DNA of 64,000 nt from Rhodobacter sp. (GTDB lineage: Bacteria; Pseudomonadota; Alphaproteobacteria; Rhodobacterales; Rhodobacteraceae). Positions 21,284-31,085 of this stretch are shown one piece after another. The notes below the pieces were generated by a model, which saw only the letters and a program-made list of their open reading frames with translations, was not told the origin of the DNA and ran no database searches. The position numbers were made by a program, and so were the translations under genes. Every line of letters starts with the position of its first letter. Within the stretch, counting starts at the first letter, position 1. The DNA is taken from assembly GCA_020251025.1 (NCBI GenBank), contig JADCDI010000001.1, positions 121,038 to 185,037 on the forward strand. The letters run 5' to 3'.

Positions 21284-23130
21284 GTGTGCTGATCAGGCTG
21301 GGCGGTTTGATCCGCCCTTTCGAACCGGCCGAAGGTGCCCCGCCGCAACGGCTGTCCGCCTTTTTCCGCTGGTGCCTGTCCGGGGCCTGGCCGATGCTTT
21401 TCCTTGCCGCCGCCATCTCGGCCGTGGCCGGTGCGACCGAAGTGGTGTCGGCGCTGATCCTGGGCCGGGTTGTCGATGCGGCGGCAGACAGCGGGCCGAC
21501 CCGCTTCTTTGCCGATCATTTCACCCTGCTCCTGGCCTTTCTTGTCTTCTACCTGGTGCTTCGCCCCCTGTCCTTTGGCATCTCGGCTGCGTCGAATGCA
21601 ATCATCGTCGGGCCGAATGTGATGCCCCTGGTCCTGAGCCGCCTGCACCGCTGGACCTTGGGACAGGCCGTCACCTTCTTTGACAATGATTTTGCCGGAC
21701 GCATCGCGCAGAAACAGATGCAGGCTGCCCGCGCCGTGACCGATGTGGTGACGGAAATGATCAACACGGTGGCCTTTGCGCTGGCATCGATCATCGGGTC
21801 GGTGATCTATCTGCTGGTCATCGACATCCGGATTGCGGGCGCGCTTGCGGTCTGGCTGGTTGCCTATGTCGGGCTGATCCTTTATTTCCTGCCCCGGGTG
21901 CGCGAAAACTCGGCGGCCCGGGCGGCGTCGCGCGCCATGGTGTCGGGGCAGGTCGTGGATACGATCACCAACATCAAAACCGTCAAGCTGTTCGCCCATG
22001 CCGCCTTTGAGGACCGCGTGGCGCTGAAGGCGATGGATGTCTTCCGCGACCGCTCGCTGGAATTCGGCGTCATCTCCACTTGGTTCCGCTATGCGCTGAT
22101 GACGCTGGCCGGGGTTCTGCCGGTGCTGCTGATCGGGGGGGCGCTGCTGTTGTGGCAGCAGGGCGGTGCCAGCGTGGGCGATATTGCGGCGGCGGGCGCG
22201 ATTGCCATGCGGATCGCGCAGATGACCGGCTGGGTCAGCTTTACCCTGATTTCCATCTATACCAGCGTGGGCGAGGTTGAAGACGGCATGCGCACCCTGG
22301 CGGTGCCCCATACGCTGGCGGATGCGCCCGATGCCGTGCAGTTGCCGCGCATCACCGGGCGCATCGACTTCGATAATGCCTCTTTCGCCTATGGCCGCCG
22401 GCGCGGCGGGATCAAGGATGTTACCCTGTCGATTGCGGCGGGCGAGAAGATTGGCATCGTCGGGGCATCAGGTGCCGGAAAATCATCGCTCGTGTCGCTG
22501 CTTTTGCGGCTTTATGATACCGAAACGGGCCGCATTCTGGTCGAAGGTCTGGATGTGCGCGACATCACGCAGGAAAGCCTGCGGCGGCAGATCGGCATGG
22601 TCACGCAGGAAACCGCGATGTTCAACCGTTCTGCCCGCGACAATATCCTGTACGGACGCCCCGACGCGACAGAGGCAGAGCTGATTGCGGCGGCAAAGGC
22701 CGCCGAGGCGCATGATTTCATTCTGCAAATGGTCGATCACAACGGGCGCAAGGGGTATGACGCCCATCTGGGCGAACGTGGCGTCAAGCTGTCGGGCGGT
22801 CAGCGCCAGCGCATCGCCCTGGCCCGCGCCTTTCTGAAGGATGCGCCCATCCTTGTGCTGGATGAAGCGACAAGTGCGCTGGATTCCGAAGTCGAGGCCA
22901 GCATCCAGCTTGCGCTGGGCCGCGTGATGCAAGGCAAGACGGTGCTTGCCATTGCCCATCGCCTGTCCACCATCTCTGCGATGGACCGCATCATCGTCAT
23001 GGATGACGGGCGCATCGTTGAAGAAGGCACGCATGAGGAGCTGCTGGCAAGCGGCGGTCTTTATGCGCGCTACTGGAACCGCCAGTCCGGCGGCTTCATC
23101 GGTGTGGACGACAGGGAAGCAGCCGAGTGA
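21280..23130 (+). CDS. ABC exporter, TMD-NBD half-transporter 2
   Basis: GASGAGKSSLVSLLLRL, LSGGQRQRIALARAF, LVLDEATSALDSE; ATGA overlap with half-transporter 1. Confidence 0.94.
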   Translation: MSVLIRLGGLIRPFEPAEGAPPQRLSAFFRWCLSGAWPMLFLAAAISAVAGATEVVSALILGRVVDAAADSGPTRFFADHFTLLLAFLVFYLVLRPLSFGISAASNAIIVGPNVMPLVLSRLHRWTLGQAVTFFDNDFAGRIAQKQMQAARAVTDVVTEMINTVAFALASIIGSVIYLLVIDIRIAGALAVWLVAYVGLILYFLPRVRENSAARAASRAMVSGQVVDTITNIKTVKLFAHAAFEDRVALKAMDVFRDRSLEFGVISTWFRYALMTLAGVLPVLLIGGALLLWQQGGASVGDIAAAGAIAMRIAQMTGWVSFTLISIYTSVGEVEDGMRTLAVPHTLADAPDAVQLPRITGRIDFDNASFAYGRRRGGIKDVTLSIAAGEKIGIVGASGAGKSSLVSLLLRLYDTETGRILVEGLDVRDITQESLRRQIGMVTQETAMFNRSARDNILYGRPDATEAELIAAAKAAEAHDFILQMVDHNGRKGYDAHLGERGVKLSGGQRQRIALARAFLKDAPILVLDEATSALDSEVEASIQLALGRVMQGKTVLAIAHRLSTISAMDRIIVMDDGRIVEEGTHEELLASGGLYARYWNRQSGGFIGVDDREAAE

Positions 23131-24356
23131 TCCTGACCATTGACCGGCTTGGCCACCGCGGCGACGGCATCGCGCAGGGACCGGACGGTCAGCTTCTTGT
23201 GCCGCAGGTGCTTCCCGGTGAGGTTGTCGAAGGCGATCCGGCGGGCGGCCGTCTGGTGAACATCCGGATTTTGACACCGTCGGCACAGCGCATCCGCCCG
23301 CCTTGCCGCCATGCCCGCACCTGCGGCGGCTGTCTGATGCAGCATGCGTCGGACCCGTTTGTGGCGGACTGGAAACAGGGCATCGTCAAGGGGGCCCTCG
23401 CCGGTCAGGGGCTGGATGCGCCGCTTCGCCCCATCGCCACATCGCCCCCCCGTTCGCGTCGGCGCGCAACGCTGGCCGCGCGCCGCACCAGGGGGGGCGC
23501 GCTGATCGGGTTTCACGCGCGGGCGTCGCAAACCCTGGTGGCCATTGCGGAGTGTCAGTTGCTGCATCCGGCCCTTCTGGCTGCCTTGCCGGCGCTGGAG
23601 GCGCTGGTTGTTGCCGGCGGGTCGCGCAGTGCCGAACTGTCGCTGACCGTCACGCACAGCCTGGGCGGCCCCGATATTGCGGTTACGGGCGGCAAGCCGC
23701 CGGACGCCGGTTTGCGCCTGGCACTGGCGCGCGTGGCGGAAACCTTCGATATCGCCCGGCTGACCTGGGATGCCGAGCCGGTCGCGCTGCGCAGGATGCC
23801 CCTTCAGCGCTTTGGCAAGGCCCTTGTCGCGCCGCCACCCGGCGCCTTTCTGCAGGCCACGGCCGAGGGTGAGGCCGCCTTGCTGGCCGCGGTGACAGAG
23901 GCCATCGGCCCCGCGCGCCGCGTGGTGGACCTGTTCGCCGGTTGCGGCACCTTCAGCCTGCCGCTTGTCGACCTTGCCGAGGTTCATGCGGTGGAAAGCA
24001 ATGCCGCGATGCTTGCGGCCCTGGACCGGGGCTGGCGTCAGGCGCAAGGGCTGCATCGCGTGACAACAGAAACCCGCGACCTGTTCCGGCGTCCGCTGGA
24101 ACCTGACGAGTTCAAGGGGTTTGATGCCGTGGTCATCGACCCGCCGCGCGCCGGGGCCGAAGCACAGGCGGCAACGCTGGCCCGGTCGCGCGTTCCGGTG
24201 ATTGCGTTCCTGTCCTGCAACCCGGTCACCTTTGCACGCGACGCGCGCGTCCTGAAAGAGGCGGGCTATGGGCTGGACTGGGTGCAGGTCGTGGACCAGT
24301 TCCGCTGGGCCGCGCATGTCGAACTTGTGGCCCGGTTCAGCCTGAGCCGCCGCTGA
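23127..24356 (+). CDS. Class I SAM-dependent RNA methyltransferase (RlmD/TrmA-like)
   Basis: CRHARTCGGCLMQH Fe-S-like cysteines, VVDLFAGCGTFSLPL, VVIDPPRAGAEAQ, VIAFLSCNPVTFARD. Confidence 0.9.
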   Translation: MILTIDRLGHRGDGIAQGPDGQLLVPQVLPGEVVEGDPAGGRLVNIRILTPSAQRIRPPCRHARTCGGCLMQHASDPFVADWKQGIVKGALAGQGLDAPLRPIATSPPRSRRRATLAARRTRGGALIGFHARASQTLVAIAECQLLHPALLAALPALEALVVAGGSRSAELSLTVTHSLGGPDIAVTGGKPPDAGLRLALARVAETFDIARLTWDAEPVALRRMPLQRFGKALVAPPPGAFLQATAEGEAALLAAVTEAIGPARRVVDLFAGCGTFSLPLVDLAEVHAVESNAAMLAALDRGWRQAQGLHRVTTETRDLFRRPLEPDEFKGFDAVVIDPPRAGAEAQAATLARSRVPVIAFLSCNPVTFARDARVLKEAGYGLDWVQVVDQFRWAAHVELVARFSLSRR

Positions 24357-24454
24357 CGGCCCCGCTCACGAAAGCGTGAGTCATCGCGTCTTTGCGCAGC
24401 GGGCCGCGTGCTGTATCGATTTTCAAAAAAACAAAGCGGGCAGAAACAGGAACC

Positions 24455-24946
24455 ATGTGGGTATTACGCGTTGTTGTGATTGTGGCCCTGGCCTTCGGGC
24501 TGTCGGCCTGCAGCTCCAAGTTCAAGACCTACAACGGTCCGGAAGTGACGCGGGTCGAGGTGCACAAGAGCGATCGGAAGATGTACCTTCTGCACAATGC
24601 CGAGGTGCTGAAGGATTACGACATTTCGCTGGGATTTCAGCCGCGCGGCCACAAGAAGTTCGAGGGCGACGGCAAAACCCCGGAAGGGGCCTATGTCATC
24701 ACCCATCGCAACCCGCGCAGCAGCTATCATCTGTCCCTGAAAATCTCTTACCCGAACCAGACAGATCGCGCCTATGCCTCGACAAAGGGCAAGAGCCCCG
24801 GCGGCGACATCTTCATTCACGGCTTTACCGGCACCAGGGGCAATCTTGGGGACTGGACCGCAGGCTGTATCGCGGTGCGCAACCACGAGATGGAAGATAT
24901 CTATGCGATGGTGCGCCCCGGGACACCGATCGTGATCTTTCCCTGA
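24455..24946 (+). CDS. L,D-transpeptidase (YkuD), predicted lipoprotein
   Basis: Lipobox LSAC; HGFTGTRGNLGDWTAGCIAVRN catalytic motif. Confidence 0.9.
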   Translation: MWVLRVVVIVALAFGLSACSSKFKTYNGPEVTRVEVHKSDRKMYLLHNAEVLKDYDISLGFQPRGHKKFEGDGKTPEGAYVITHRNPRSSYHLSLKISYPNQTDRAYASTKGKSPGGDIFIHGFTGTRGNLGDWTAGCIAVRNHEMEDIYAMVRPGTPIVIFP

Positions 24947-24949
24947 CAG

Positions 24950-25480
24950 TCACCGGATCGGGGTCAGCATCGCCGCCGTCGCCGGATAGGCCGCCGAGGT
25001 GCCTGTGACCATGGTCCACCAGATCTTGCCGCTTGGTTCCTGAAAGAAGGAAAATCCCATCTCGGTCGCCTGCGGGTCCATGATCACACGACGGGTTTCG
25101 GGATTCTCCATCCAGTCCGACAGGGTTTCGAGTTCGCTCTGGTAGGTTTCCGAAATCAGCTCTCCCCGCATCTTTCCGGAATATCCCACGCGCCGGACGC
25201 GGTCGATCGGCGATGATCCGTCTGATCCGAAATGCCAGGGGCGGTTCTGGACCGCCATGTCGCGTGAATGCGTGGCGGCGGCAGCGTTAAGCTGGGCGTT
25301 CAGCTCCAGGGGTTGCAGACCCCTGGCACCGCGCAGGGTGTTGACCGAATCAAGTGCCCTGAACTGGATCTCGCCGATGTCGCCGGCCGTTATGGCACCG
25401 CCGCCGGTCGACAGGCCGGTTCCCGCGCAGGCGGTCAGGACAAGCGAAGCACACAGCAGCACAGCGGACAGAGATTTCAT
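24950..25480 (-). CDS. CAP/SCP-domain protein, predicted lipoprotein
   Basis: LVLTACAGTG lipobox; LNTLRGARGLQPLELNAQLNAAAATHSRDMAVQNRPWHFGSDGSSPIDRVRRVGYSG-type CAP sequence. Confidence 0.88.
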   Translation of the reverse strand: MKSLSAVLLCASLVLTACAGTGLSTGGGAITAGDIGEIQFRALDSVNTLRGARGLQPLELNAQLNAAAATHSRDMAVQNRPWHFGSDGSSPIDRVRRVGYSGKMRGELISETYQSELETLSDWMENPETRRVIMDPQATEMGFSFFQEPSGKIWWTMVTGTSAAYPATAAMLTPIR

Positions 25481-25636
25481 TTCATCTTACCCCAAGGACG
25501 ACAGCCGCGTGCTTATCGAAACCCGATGAAAGGTTCAAACCCATCTCTGCGCCGGTCAATGACGTGGCCTTGATTTGCAGTGCGGTGCTTTGCATTGTAA
25601 ATGCGCCGCCAAGAAGAAGAAAAGGAGTTGTGCAAG

Positions 25637-26239
25637 ATGAGCGCAGACCAACCCGTTCAGGCAGGACGGCGCGCCTTTCTGGGCGCGGGTGCCGCAGTTC
25701 TGGCCGGTCTGGCCGCCCCTGCCTGGGCGCTGCAGGATGCGCCCGAGGCTGATGCGGCGCTGGGCAGTACCAACCGCAGCAACGTCTCTGCTTTCCGTGC
25801 CTTTGACTGGCAGGATTACTTTGCCAATACGCGCAATGGCGTGATCCTGTGCGATACCAAATCGCGCGCCCTGCATTTCTGGTCGGAAGACCAGACGATC
25901 TACAAGCTTTATCCCACATCTGTTCCGCTGACGGATGACCTGACGCGGCTGGGCAAGACGGAAGTGGTCCAGAAAGTTGAAAATCCGACCTGGCGGCCAA
26001 CGCCATCGATGTTGAAGCGTAACCCCGAATGGCCGGCCGTTGTCGAAGGGGGTGCCCCGGACAATCCGCTTGGTGTGCGTGCGCTGTATCTTTCGTGGCC
26101 CGCCTACCGCATTCATGGCACCCATGACACACGCAAGATCGGCCGCCGGTCGTCCAGCGGCTGCATTGGCCTTTACAATGAACACATCCTTGAATTGTTT
26201 GGTTTGGCGCAGGTCGGAACACAGGTGTTGCTAATTTGA
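25637..26239 (+). CDS. L,D-transpeptidase (YkuD) with Tat-like signal
   Basis: GRRAFLGAGAAVLAGLAAPAWA; RIHGTHDTRKIGRRSSSGCIGLYN. Confidence 0.9.
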   Translation: MSADQPVQAGRRAFLGAGAAVLAGLAAPAWALQDAPEADAALGSTNRSNVSAFRAFDWQDYFANTRNGVILCDTKSRALHFWSEDQTIYKLYPTSVPLTDDLTRLGKTEVVQKVENPTWRPTPSMLKRNPEWPAVVEGGAPDNPLGVRALYLSWPAYRIHGTHDTRKIGRRSSSGCIGLYNEHILELFGLAQVGTQVLLI

Positions 26240-26387
26240 CGACACGCGCCACAAGCAAGCGCAGTTGCAGCGAAGTCACGTTGCAATCGATGGCCCAAGC
26301 TGCTTATGAAAGGGTCACGAGGTACAGCTTGGGTGCGCGCCGCCGTCCTCTGAAACATTCGGTGGGGCGCAATATCTGGAGGTTAAC

Positions 26388-26567
26388 ATGAAGAAACTTG
26401 TTCTCGCCGCTGCCCTGACGGGCGCTGCTTCTACCGCATTCGCCGGTGGTATGGCCGAGCCTGTGATGGAACCCGTAGTCGTTGAAGAGCAGACCTCTTC
26501 TTCGGCTGCCGGCATCGTTGTTCCGATCCTGCTGCTGCTGCTGATCGCGGCCGCGTCTTCGAACTGA
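26388..26567 (+). CDS. 59-aa secreted/membrane small protein (absent from supplied ORF track)
   Basis: MKKLVLAAALTGAASTAFAGGMAEPVMEPVVVEEQTSSSAAGIVVPILLLLLIAAASSN: signal peptide plus C-terminal TM; ctggaggttaacATG RBS; terminator directly downstream. Confidence 0.8.
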   Translation: MKKLVLAAALTGAASTAFAGGMAEPVMEPVVVEEQTSSSAAGIVVPILLLLLIAAASSN

Positions 26568-26587
26568 TCCGCCGGACAGATCATGGA

Positions 26588-26627
26588 AAAGGCGGCGGGT
26601 GAAACCCGCCGTCTTTTTTGTTTTTTT
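26588..26627. terminator. Rho-independent terminator, probably bidirectional
   Basis: GGCGGCGGGTgaaACCCGCCGTC followed by TTTTTTGTTTTTTT, between convergent small ORF and hemH; AAAA on the other side. Confidence 0.88.
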
Positions 26628-26645
26628 CAGCGCGGCGGTGCCCGA

Positions 26646-27749
26646 TCAGGTGATCCAGCCGCGAAGGTTTTCCTCGATCACGCCGACCAGGGCGCGGATA
26701 TGGGCCGCGTCGTCGTTCAGGCAGGGGATATAGGAAAAAACCTGGCCCCCCGCGTGTTCAAAGGCCTCGCGGATTTCGCCGTTGATTTCTTCCAGCGTCT
26801 CGATGCAGTCGGCAGAAAACGCAGGCGCAATGACGGCGATCCGCGTCTTTCCCTGCTTTGCCAGCTCTGCCACATGCTGGACGGTATAGGGCCTGAGCCA
26901 TTCTTCCGGTCCGAACACCGACTGAAATGTCGTGTCGATCGTGCCCTTGTCCCAGCCCAGACGCTCGCGCAGCAGGCGCGAGGTCTTGGCGCACTGGCAA
27001 TGGTAGGGGTCGCCTGACATCAGGTATCGTTTCGGCATCCCGTGGTAGCTGGCCACCAGAACATCCGGGCGATGGTCAAGCGCCGCATAGGCCCGCTCGA
27101 CCGATTGCGCAAGCGCATCGATATAGAGCGGGTGGTCAAAATATTCCGCCACGGTGCGCGCCGCAGGCTGGCGCTTTTCCTTCATCAGCGACCGGAAGAA
27201 CTGATCATTCGCGGTGGCGGATGTGGCCCCGGCATAATGCGGATACAGCGGGAAAAACAGGATCTTCTCGCAGCCGGCCTCGACCATCGCCCGAACCCGG
27301 GAGCCGGTGGAAGGATTGCCGTAGCGCATGCAGAAATCCACCATCACGTCCGGTCCGTGCAGGGCGTGCAATGCCTCGGCGATCTTTGCGGTCTGATCCC
27401 TGGTGATGGTCATCAAGGGGCTTTCGCCCTTTTCGTGGTTCCAGATCAGCTTGTAATTCGCGCCGCTGCTGAAGGGGCGTTTGGTCAGGATGATCAACTG
27501 CAGCAGCGGTTGCCATTTCCAGCTTGCATAGTCGATGACACGCTTGTCGGACAGAAACTCGTTCAGATACCGGCGCATCGACCAGTAATCATAATTGTCC
27601 GGGGTGCCAAGGTTTGCCACAAGCACGCCGATCCTGGCGCGCCGCACGGGTGGATGATCGGCCGGCGCATGGGCAAGCCGGTCTTGTCCCGGCGGTATCA
27701 GGGCCGCAGCGGCGTGGGAAGGGGCCTGACTGTCCCTGGCATCCAGCAT
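26646..27749 (-). CDS. hemH: Ferrochelatase
   Basis: IGVLVANLGTPDNYDYWSMRRYLNEFLSDKRVID; SYHGMPKRYLMSGDPYHCQC; ATG at 27749 assumed. Confidence 0.96.
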   Translation of the reverse strand: MLDARDSQAPSHAAAALIPPGQDRLAHAPADHPPVRRARIGVLVANLGTPDNYDYWSMRRYLNEFLSDKRVIDYASWKWQPLLQLIILTKRPFSSGANYKLIWNHEKGESPLMTITRDQTAKIAEALHALHGPDVMVDFCMRYGNPSTGSRVRAMVEAGCEKILFFPLYPHYAGATSATANDQFFRSLMKEKRQPAARTVAEYFDHPLYIDALAQSVERAYAALDHRPDVLVASYHGMPKRYLMSGDPYHCQCAKTSRLLRERLGWDKGTIDTTFQSVFGPEEWLRPYTVQHVAELAKQGKTRIAVIAPAFSADCIETLEEINGEIREAFEHAGGQVFSYIPCLNDDAAHIRALVGVIEENLRGWIT

Positions 27750-27807
27750 CGGGGTTGTCCTGTCTTCGAAAGGGTCACGCCGGGATGTAACCGCATCTGA
27801 TCCGGCG

Positions 27808-28647
27808 TCAACTGCCGTGCGGGGTCGCAGGGGGCAGCGGCTGTTCGACCGACCCAAGGGCATCGGCCAGCCGCCGGGTCGCCGATCCGGGCCGCAGCGG
27901 CCTGGGCTGGCTTTCGTGCGGGGCCCAGCCTGTCAGGAAAATCATCTCGAACGTTGCGCGGATGCGGCCCTCGGGGGCCGGAAAACCGGCGGCATAGCGC
28001 GTGGCGGCCCGGGAAAAGATCTGGCGCCCCGTCGGCCGGCGCAGCCGCCGGGCCAGGGCATTTGCCTCACCCATGGCGCGTAGGTCGGCCATCAGCCTGC
28101 CCGCATCGGCATAGGTCACGGTGCGGATGGTGCTGTCTGCCACCGGCAGGGCAAAACCGGCGCGCTGAAGCAGCCCGCCCAGATCCCGGATCTCGGCCAT
28201 CGGCAGGACGCGGGGCGACAACCCGCCTGTCACGGCAGCTTCCGCCTCGGCCAGGCAGGCGCGCAGTTCCGCCAGGGTCTGGCCGCCGAACAGCACCCCC
28301 AGGAACAGCCCGTCGGGGCGCAGCGCCCGCCGGCATTGAACCAGTTGCCCAACCGGATCATTGGCCCAGTGCAGGCACAGCGCATGGATCACCAGATCAT
28401 GCGCGCCGGGTGCCAGATCAAGGACATCGTCATCGGCAATGATCCGCGCCTCTGGCATCCGCGCCTGCCACAGGTCGGCGAAAGGTGTGATGACGGCAGG
28501 TTGTGTAAACGTTCTGTTAACCTCGCCCAGTCTTTCCTGTATCTCGCCGGCGGCATCCAGCTGCAGGAACAGGGCCGGGTCGCGTGCGGCGCGTTTGCGG
28601 TAACGGGCCAGGGCGGCACGGTCGGTCAGGATCGGGGGCATCTGCAT
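27808..28647 (-). CDS. SAM-dependent methyltransferase (BioC/NDUFAF5-like)
   Basis: DDDVLDLAPGAHDLVIHALCLHWANDPVGQLVQCRRALRPDGLFLGVLFGGQTLAELR. Confidence 0.82.
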   Translation of the reverse strand: MQMPPILTDRAALARYRKRAARDPALFLQLDAAGEIQERLGEVNRTFTQPAVITPFADLWQARMPEARIIADDDVLDLAPGAHDLVIHALCLHWANDPVGQLVQCRRALRPDGLFLGVLFGGQTLAELRACLAEAEAAVTGGLSPRVLPMAEIRDLGGLLQRAGFALPVADSTIRTVTYADAGRLMADLRAMGEANALARRLRRPTGRQIFSRAATRYAAGFPAPEGRIRATFEMIFLTGWAPHESQPRPLRPGSATRRLADALGSVEQPLPPATPHGS

Positions 28648-28670
28648 GGCGGGCAGCTAAGGGGTACGGG

Positions 28671-29393
28671 ATGAGAATGCAAGCCGCCCTTCATCTGGTC
28701 TATCCGCCGCAATGCCTTGTCTGCGATGCGCCCGTCACGCAGGATTTCGGGCTGTGCGGACCCTGCTGGCGCGACACCGCGTTCATCAGCGGCCTTGTCT
28801 GCGATCTGTGCGGGGCACCACTGCCGGGTGAAGACCCCGGTCATGCGGTGCTGTGCGACGATTGTCTGACCATGGCCAGGCCCTGGGTCAGGGGCCGCGC
28901 CGCCGTGCAGTACCGCGATACCGCCCGGCGGATGATTCTGGCGCTGAAACATGGCGACCGGACAGATCTGGCCCGACCGGCGGCGGGGTGGATGATGCGC
29001 GTTGCGGGCCCGCTTTTGCAGTCCGGAATGGTCGTTGCCCCGGTTCCGCTGCACTGGCTGCGGCTGCTGACGCGCCGGTACAATCAGGCCGCCCTGCTTT
29101 CGGCGCATATCGCCCGCGACGCGGGCCTGGCGCATTGCCCGGATCTGCTGCAGCGCCGCCGCAACACCCGCAGCCAGGAAGGGCGCGACAGGCCGGGGCG
29201 GTTCCGCAACGTCAGCGACGCCTTCCGCATTCATCCGCGCCATGCCGCCCGGATCAAGGACCGTCCGGTGCTGCTGGTGGATGACGTGATGACATCCGGT
29301 GCCACGCTGGCCGCAGGGGCGGAAGCCTGCCGTGCCGCCGGTGCCGCATCTGTATCGGTTCTGGTGCTGGCGCGCGTTGCGAAGGATGCCTAA
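28671..29393 (+). CDS. ComF family phosphoribosyltransferase-like protein
   Basis: YPPQCLVCDAPV...CGPCW; C-terminal PRT motif VLLVDDVMTSGATLAAGAEACR. Confidence 0.92.
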   Translation: MRMQAALHLVYPPQCLVCDAPVTQDFGLCGPCWRDTAFISGLVCDLCGAPLPGEDPGHAVLCDDCLTMARPWVRGRAAVQYRDTARRMILALKHGDRTDLARPAAGWMMRVAGPLLQSGMVVAPVPLHWLRLLTRRYNQAALLSAHIARDAGLAHCPDLLQRRRNTRSQEGRDRPGRFRNVSDAFRIHPRHAARIKDRPVLLVDDVMTSGATLAAGAEACRAAGAASVSVLVLARVAKDA

Positions 29394-29428
29394 ATCCCTA
29401 TAGTCGCCGCGAGCGCAAGGATCAGGCC

Positions 29429-29686
29429 ATGAAACCCGTTGAAATCTACACCTCGCCGCTGTGCGGCTATTGCCACGCCGCCAAGCGGCTGCTGACGCAA
29501 AAGGGCGTTGCCTTTACCGAATATGATGTCAGCCGCGACAATGACCTGCGCGCGGCGATGATGCAGCGGTCGAACGGCGGTCGCACCGTGCCGCAGATCT
29601 TCGTGGGCGAAACCCATGTCGGCGGCTGCGATGATCTTTACGCTCTGGACAAGGCGGGCAAGCTTGATCCGCTGCTGGCAGGCTAG
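29429..29686 (+). CDS. grxC: Glutaredoxin 3
   Basis: IYTSPLCGYCHAAKRLLTQKGV...GRTVPQIFVGETHVGGCDDLYAL. Confidence 0.94.
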   Translation: MKPVEIYTSPLCGYCHAAKRLLTQKGVAFTEYDVSRDNDLRAAMMQRSNGGRTVPQIFVGETHVGGCDDLYALDKAGKLDPLLAG

Positions 29687-29689
29687 CCG

Positions 29690-30520
29690 ATGCGCGTCGG
29701 CCTGGTGCAGCTGACCGTTACCGATGACCCGGCCGGCAATCTGCCGCAGACCCTTGCCCTGGTGCGCGCCGCGGTCGCAGGCGGGGCCGGGTTTGTCCTG
29801 ACGCCGGAATGTACCAATGCGCTGTCCTCGGACCGCGCGCATCAGCAGGATATCCTGCACCCTGAAGACAGCGATCCCACGCTTGCCGCGCTGCGGGCCG
29901 AGGCGGCGCGCGCCGACATCTGGCTGCTGATCGGCTCTTTGGGCCTGAAGACGCGCGATGACGACGGGCGCTTTGCGAACCGCAGCCTGCTGATCGATCC
30001 GACCGGCGCAATCACCGCCCGCTATGACAAGATCCACATGTTCGACGTGACCCTGTCAGAGTCGGAAACCTACCGCGAATCTGCAAGCTACCGGCCCGGC
30101 GCGCGGGCGGTTCTGGCCGAAACGCCCTTTGGCATGCTGGGTCTGACGGTTTGTTATGACATCCGCTTTCCCGCGCTGTATCGCCGCCTTGCCCAGGGTG
30201 GCGCGCAGATCATCACGGTGCCCGCCGCCTTCAACCACATCACGGGGGCTGCGCACTGGGAAACCCTGCTGCGCGCCCGCGCGATCGAGACGGGGTGCTA
30301 CATCCTTGCCCCAGCCCAGACCGGCTTTCACGCCGAAGTCCGGGGCAAGGGGCGCCGTACCCATGGGCATAGCCTGGTCATCGCCCCCTGGGGCGAGGTT
30401 CTGGCAGATGCGGGCACCGATCCCGGTGTCATCTTTGCCGAGATTGATCTGGCCGAGGTGGCCCGCGCCCGTGCCCGCGTACCATCCCTGTCGCATGACC
30501 GACCCTTTGATGGCCCGTGA
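29690..30520 (+). CDS. Carbon-nitrogen hydrolase (nitrilase superfamily)
   Basis: FVLTPECTNAL, RYDKIHMFDV, LTVCYDIRFPALYRRLA (E-K-C triad). Confidence 0.92.
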   Translation: MRVGLVQLTVTDDPAGNLPQTLALVRAAVAGGAGFVLTPECTNALSSDRAHQQDILHPEDSDPTLAALRAEAARADIWLLIGSLGLKTRDDDGRFANRSLLIDPTGAITARYDKIHMFDVTLSESETYRESASYRPGARAVLAETPFGMLGLTVCYDIRFPALYRRLAQGGAQIITVPAAFNHITGAAHWETLLRARAIETGCYILAPAQTGFHAEVRGKGRRTHGHSLVIAPWGEVLADAGTDPGVIFAEIDLAEVARARARVPSLSHDRPFDGP

Positions 30521-30969
30521 TGAGCGACAAGGCCGAAGAAATCGCCGTGGCGCTGTTCAGCGAACTGTTGACGGCAGATCAGCTTGCCCGCAGCCGGATC
30601 GCCAAGCTGCTGCCGCGCGGCATGGAGCTGTCGCAGTTTTCCGTGCTCAACCATCTGTCGCGCGTCAATGACGAACGCAGCCCGGCGCAATTGGCGCGCG
30701 CGTTCCACGTCACGCGCGGGGCGATGACCAACACGCTGACCAAGCTGGAATGGGCCGGCCATATTCATATCCGCCCCGATTGGGATGATGCGCGCCGCAA
30801 GTTCGTGGCGATCAGCCCGTCGGGCCGTGCCGCGCGCGATGCCGCCGTTCAGGCGATCACACCCCTGATCGCAGATATCGTTCAGGCGCTGGGCGAACCC
30901 AGGCTGCGCACCATGCTTCCGATCCTGCGGGAACTGCGCACAAGGCTGGAACTGGGCGATCCGGGATGA
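30520..30969 (+). CDS. MarR family transcriptional regulator
   Basis: MSDKAEEIAVALF...SQFSVLNHLSRVNDERSPAQLARAFHVTRGAMTNTLTKLEWAGHIHIRPDWDDARRK. Confidence 0.88.
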   Translation: MSDKAEEIAVALFSELLTADQLARSRIAKLLPRGMELSQFSVLNHLSRVNDERSPAQLARAFHVTRGAMTNTLTKLEWAGHIHIRPDWDDARRKFVAISPSGRAARDAAVQAITPLIADIVQALGEPRLRTMLPILRELRTRLELGDPG

Positions 30970-31085
30970 CCACGCAACGCCCTGCCGTTTTCTGCAACAG
31001 ACTGCCGCGCCTGATTGACGAAAGCCGCCACTGACCGCCTAATGCAGGGCCTGCCCGCCCGGCCAGGTTGACCCGACAGGCCCCG

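Noticed and set aside
21280-23130. Similarity between the two ABC exporters considered as a recent duplication
   Set aside because: Similarity is concentrated in conserved NBD motifs; TMD regions diverge clearly, consistent with ancient paralogy.
24365-24380. CTCACG-aaag-CGTGAG hairpin upstream of the first L,D-transpeptidase
   Set aside because: Short, no T-run; could be a weak terminator but too little evidence to call.
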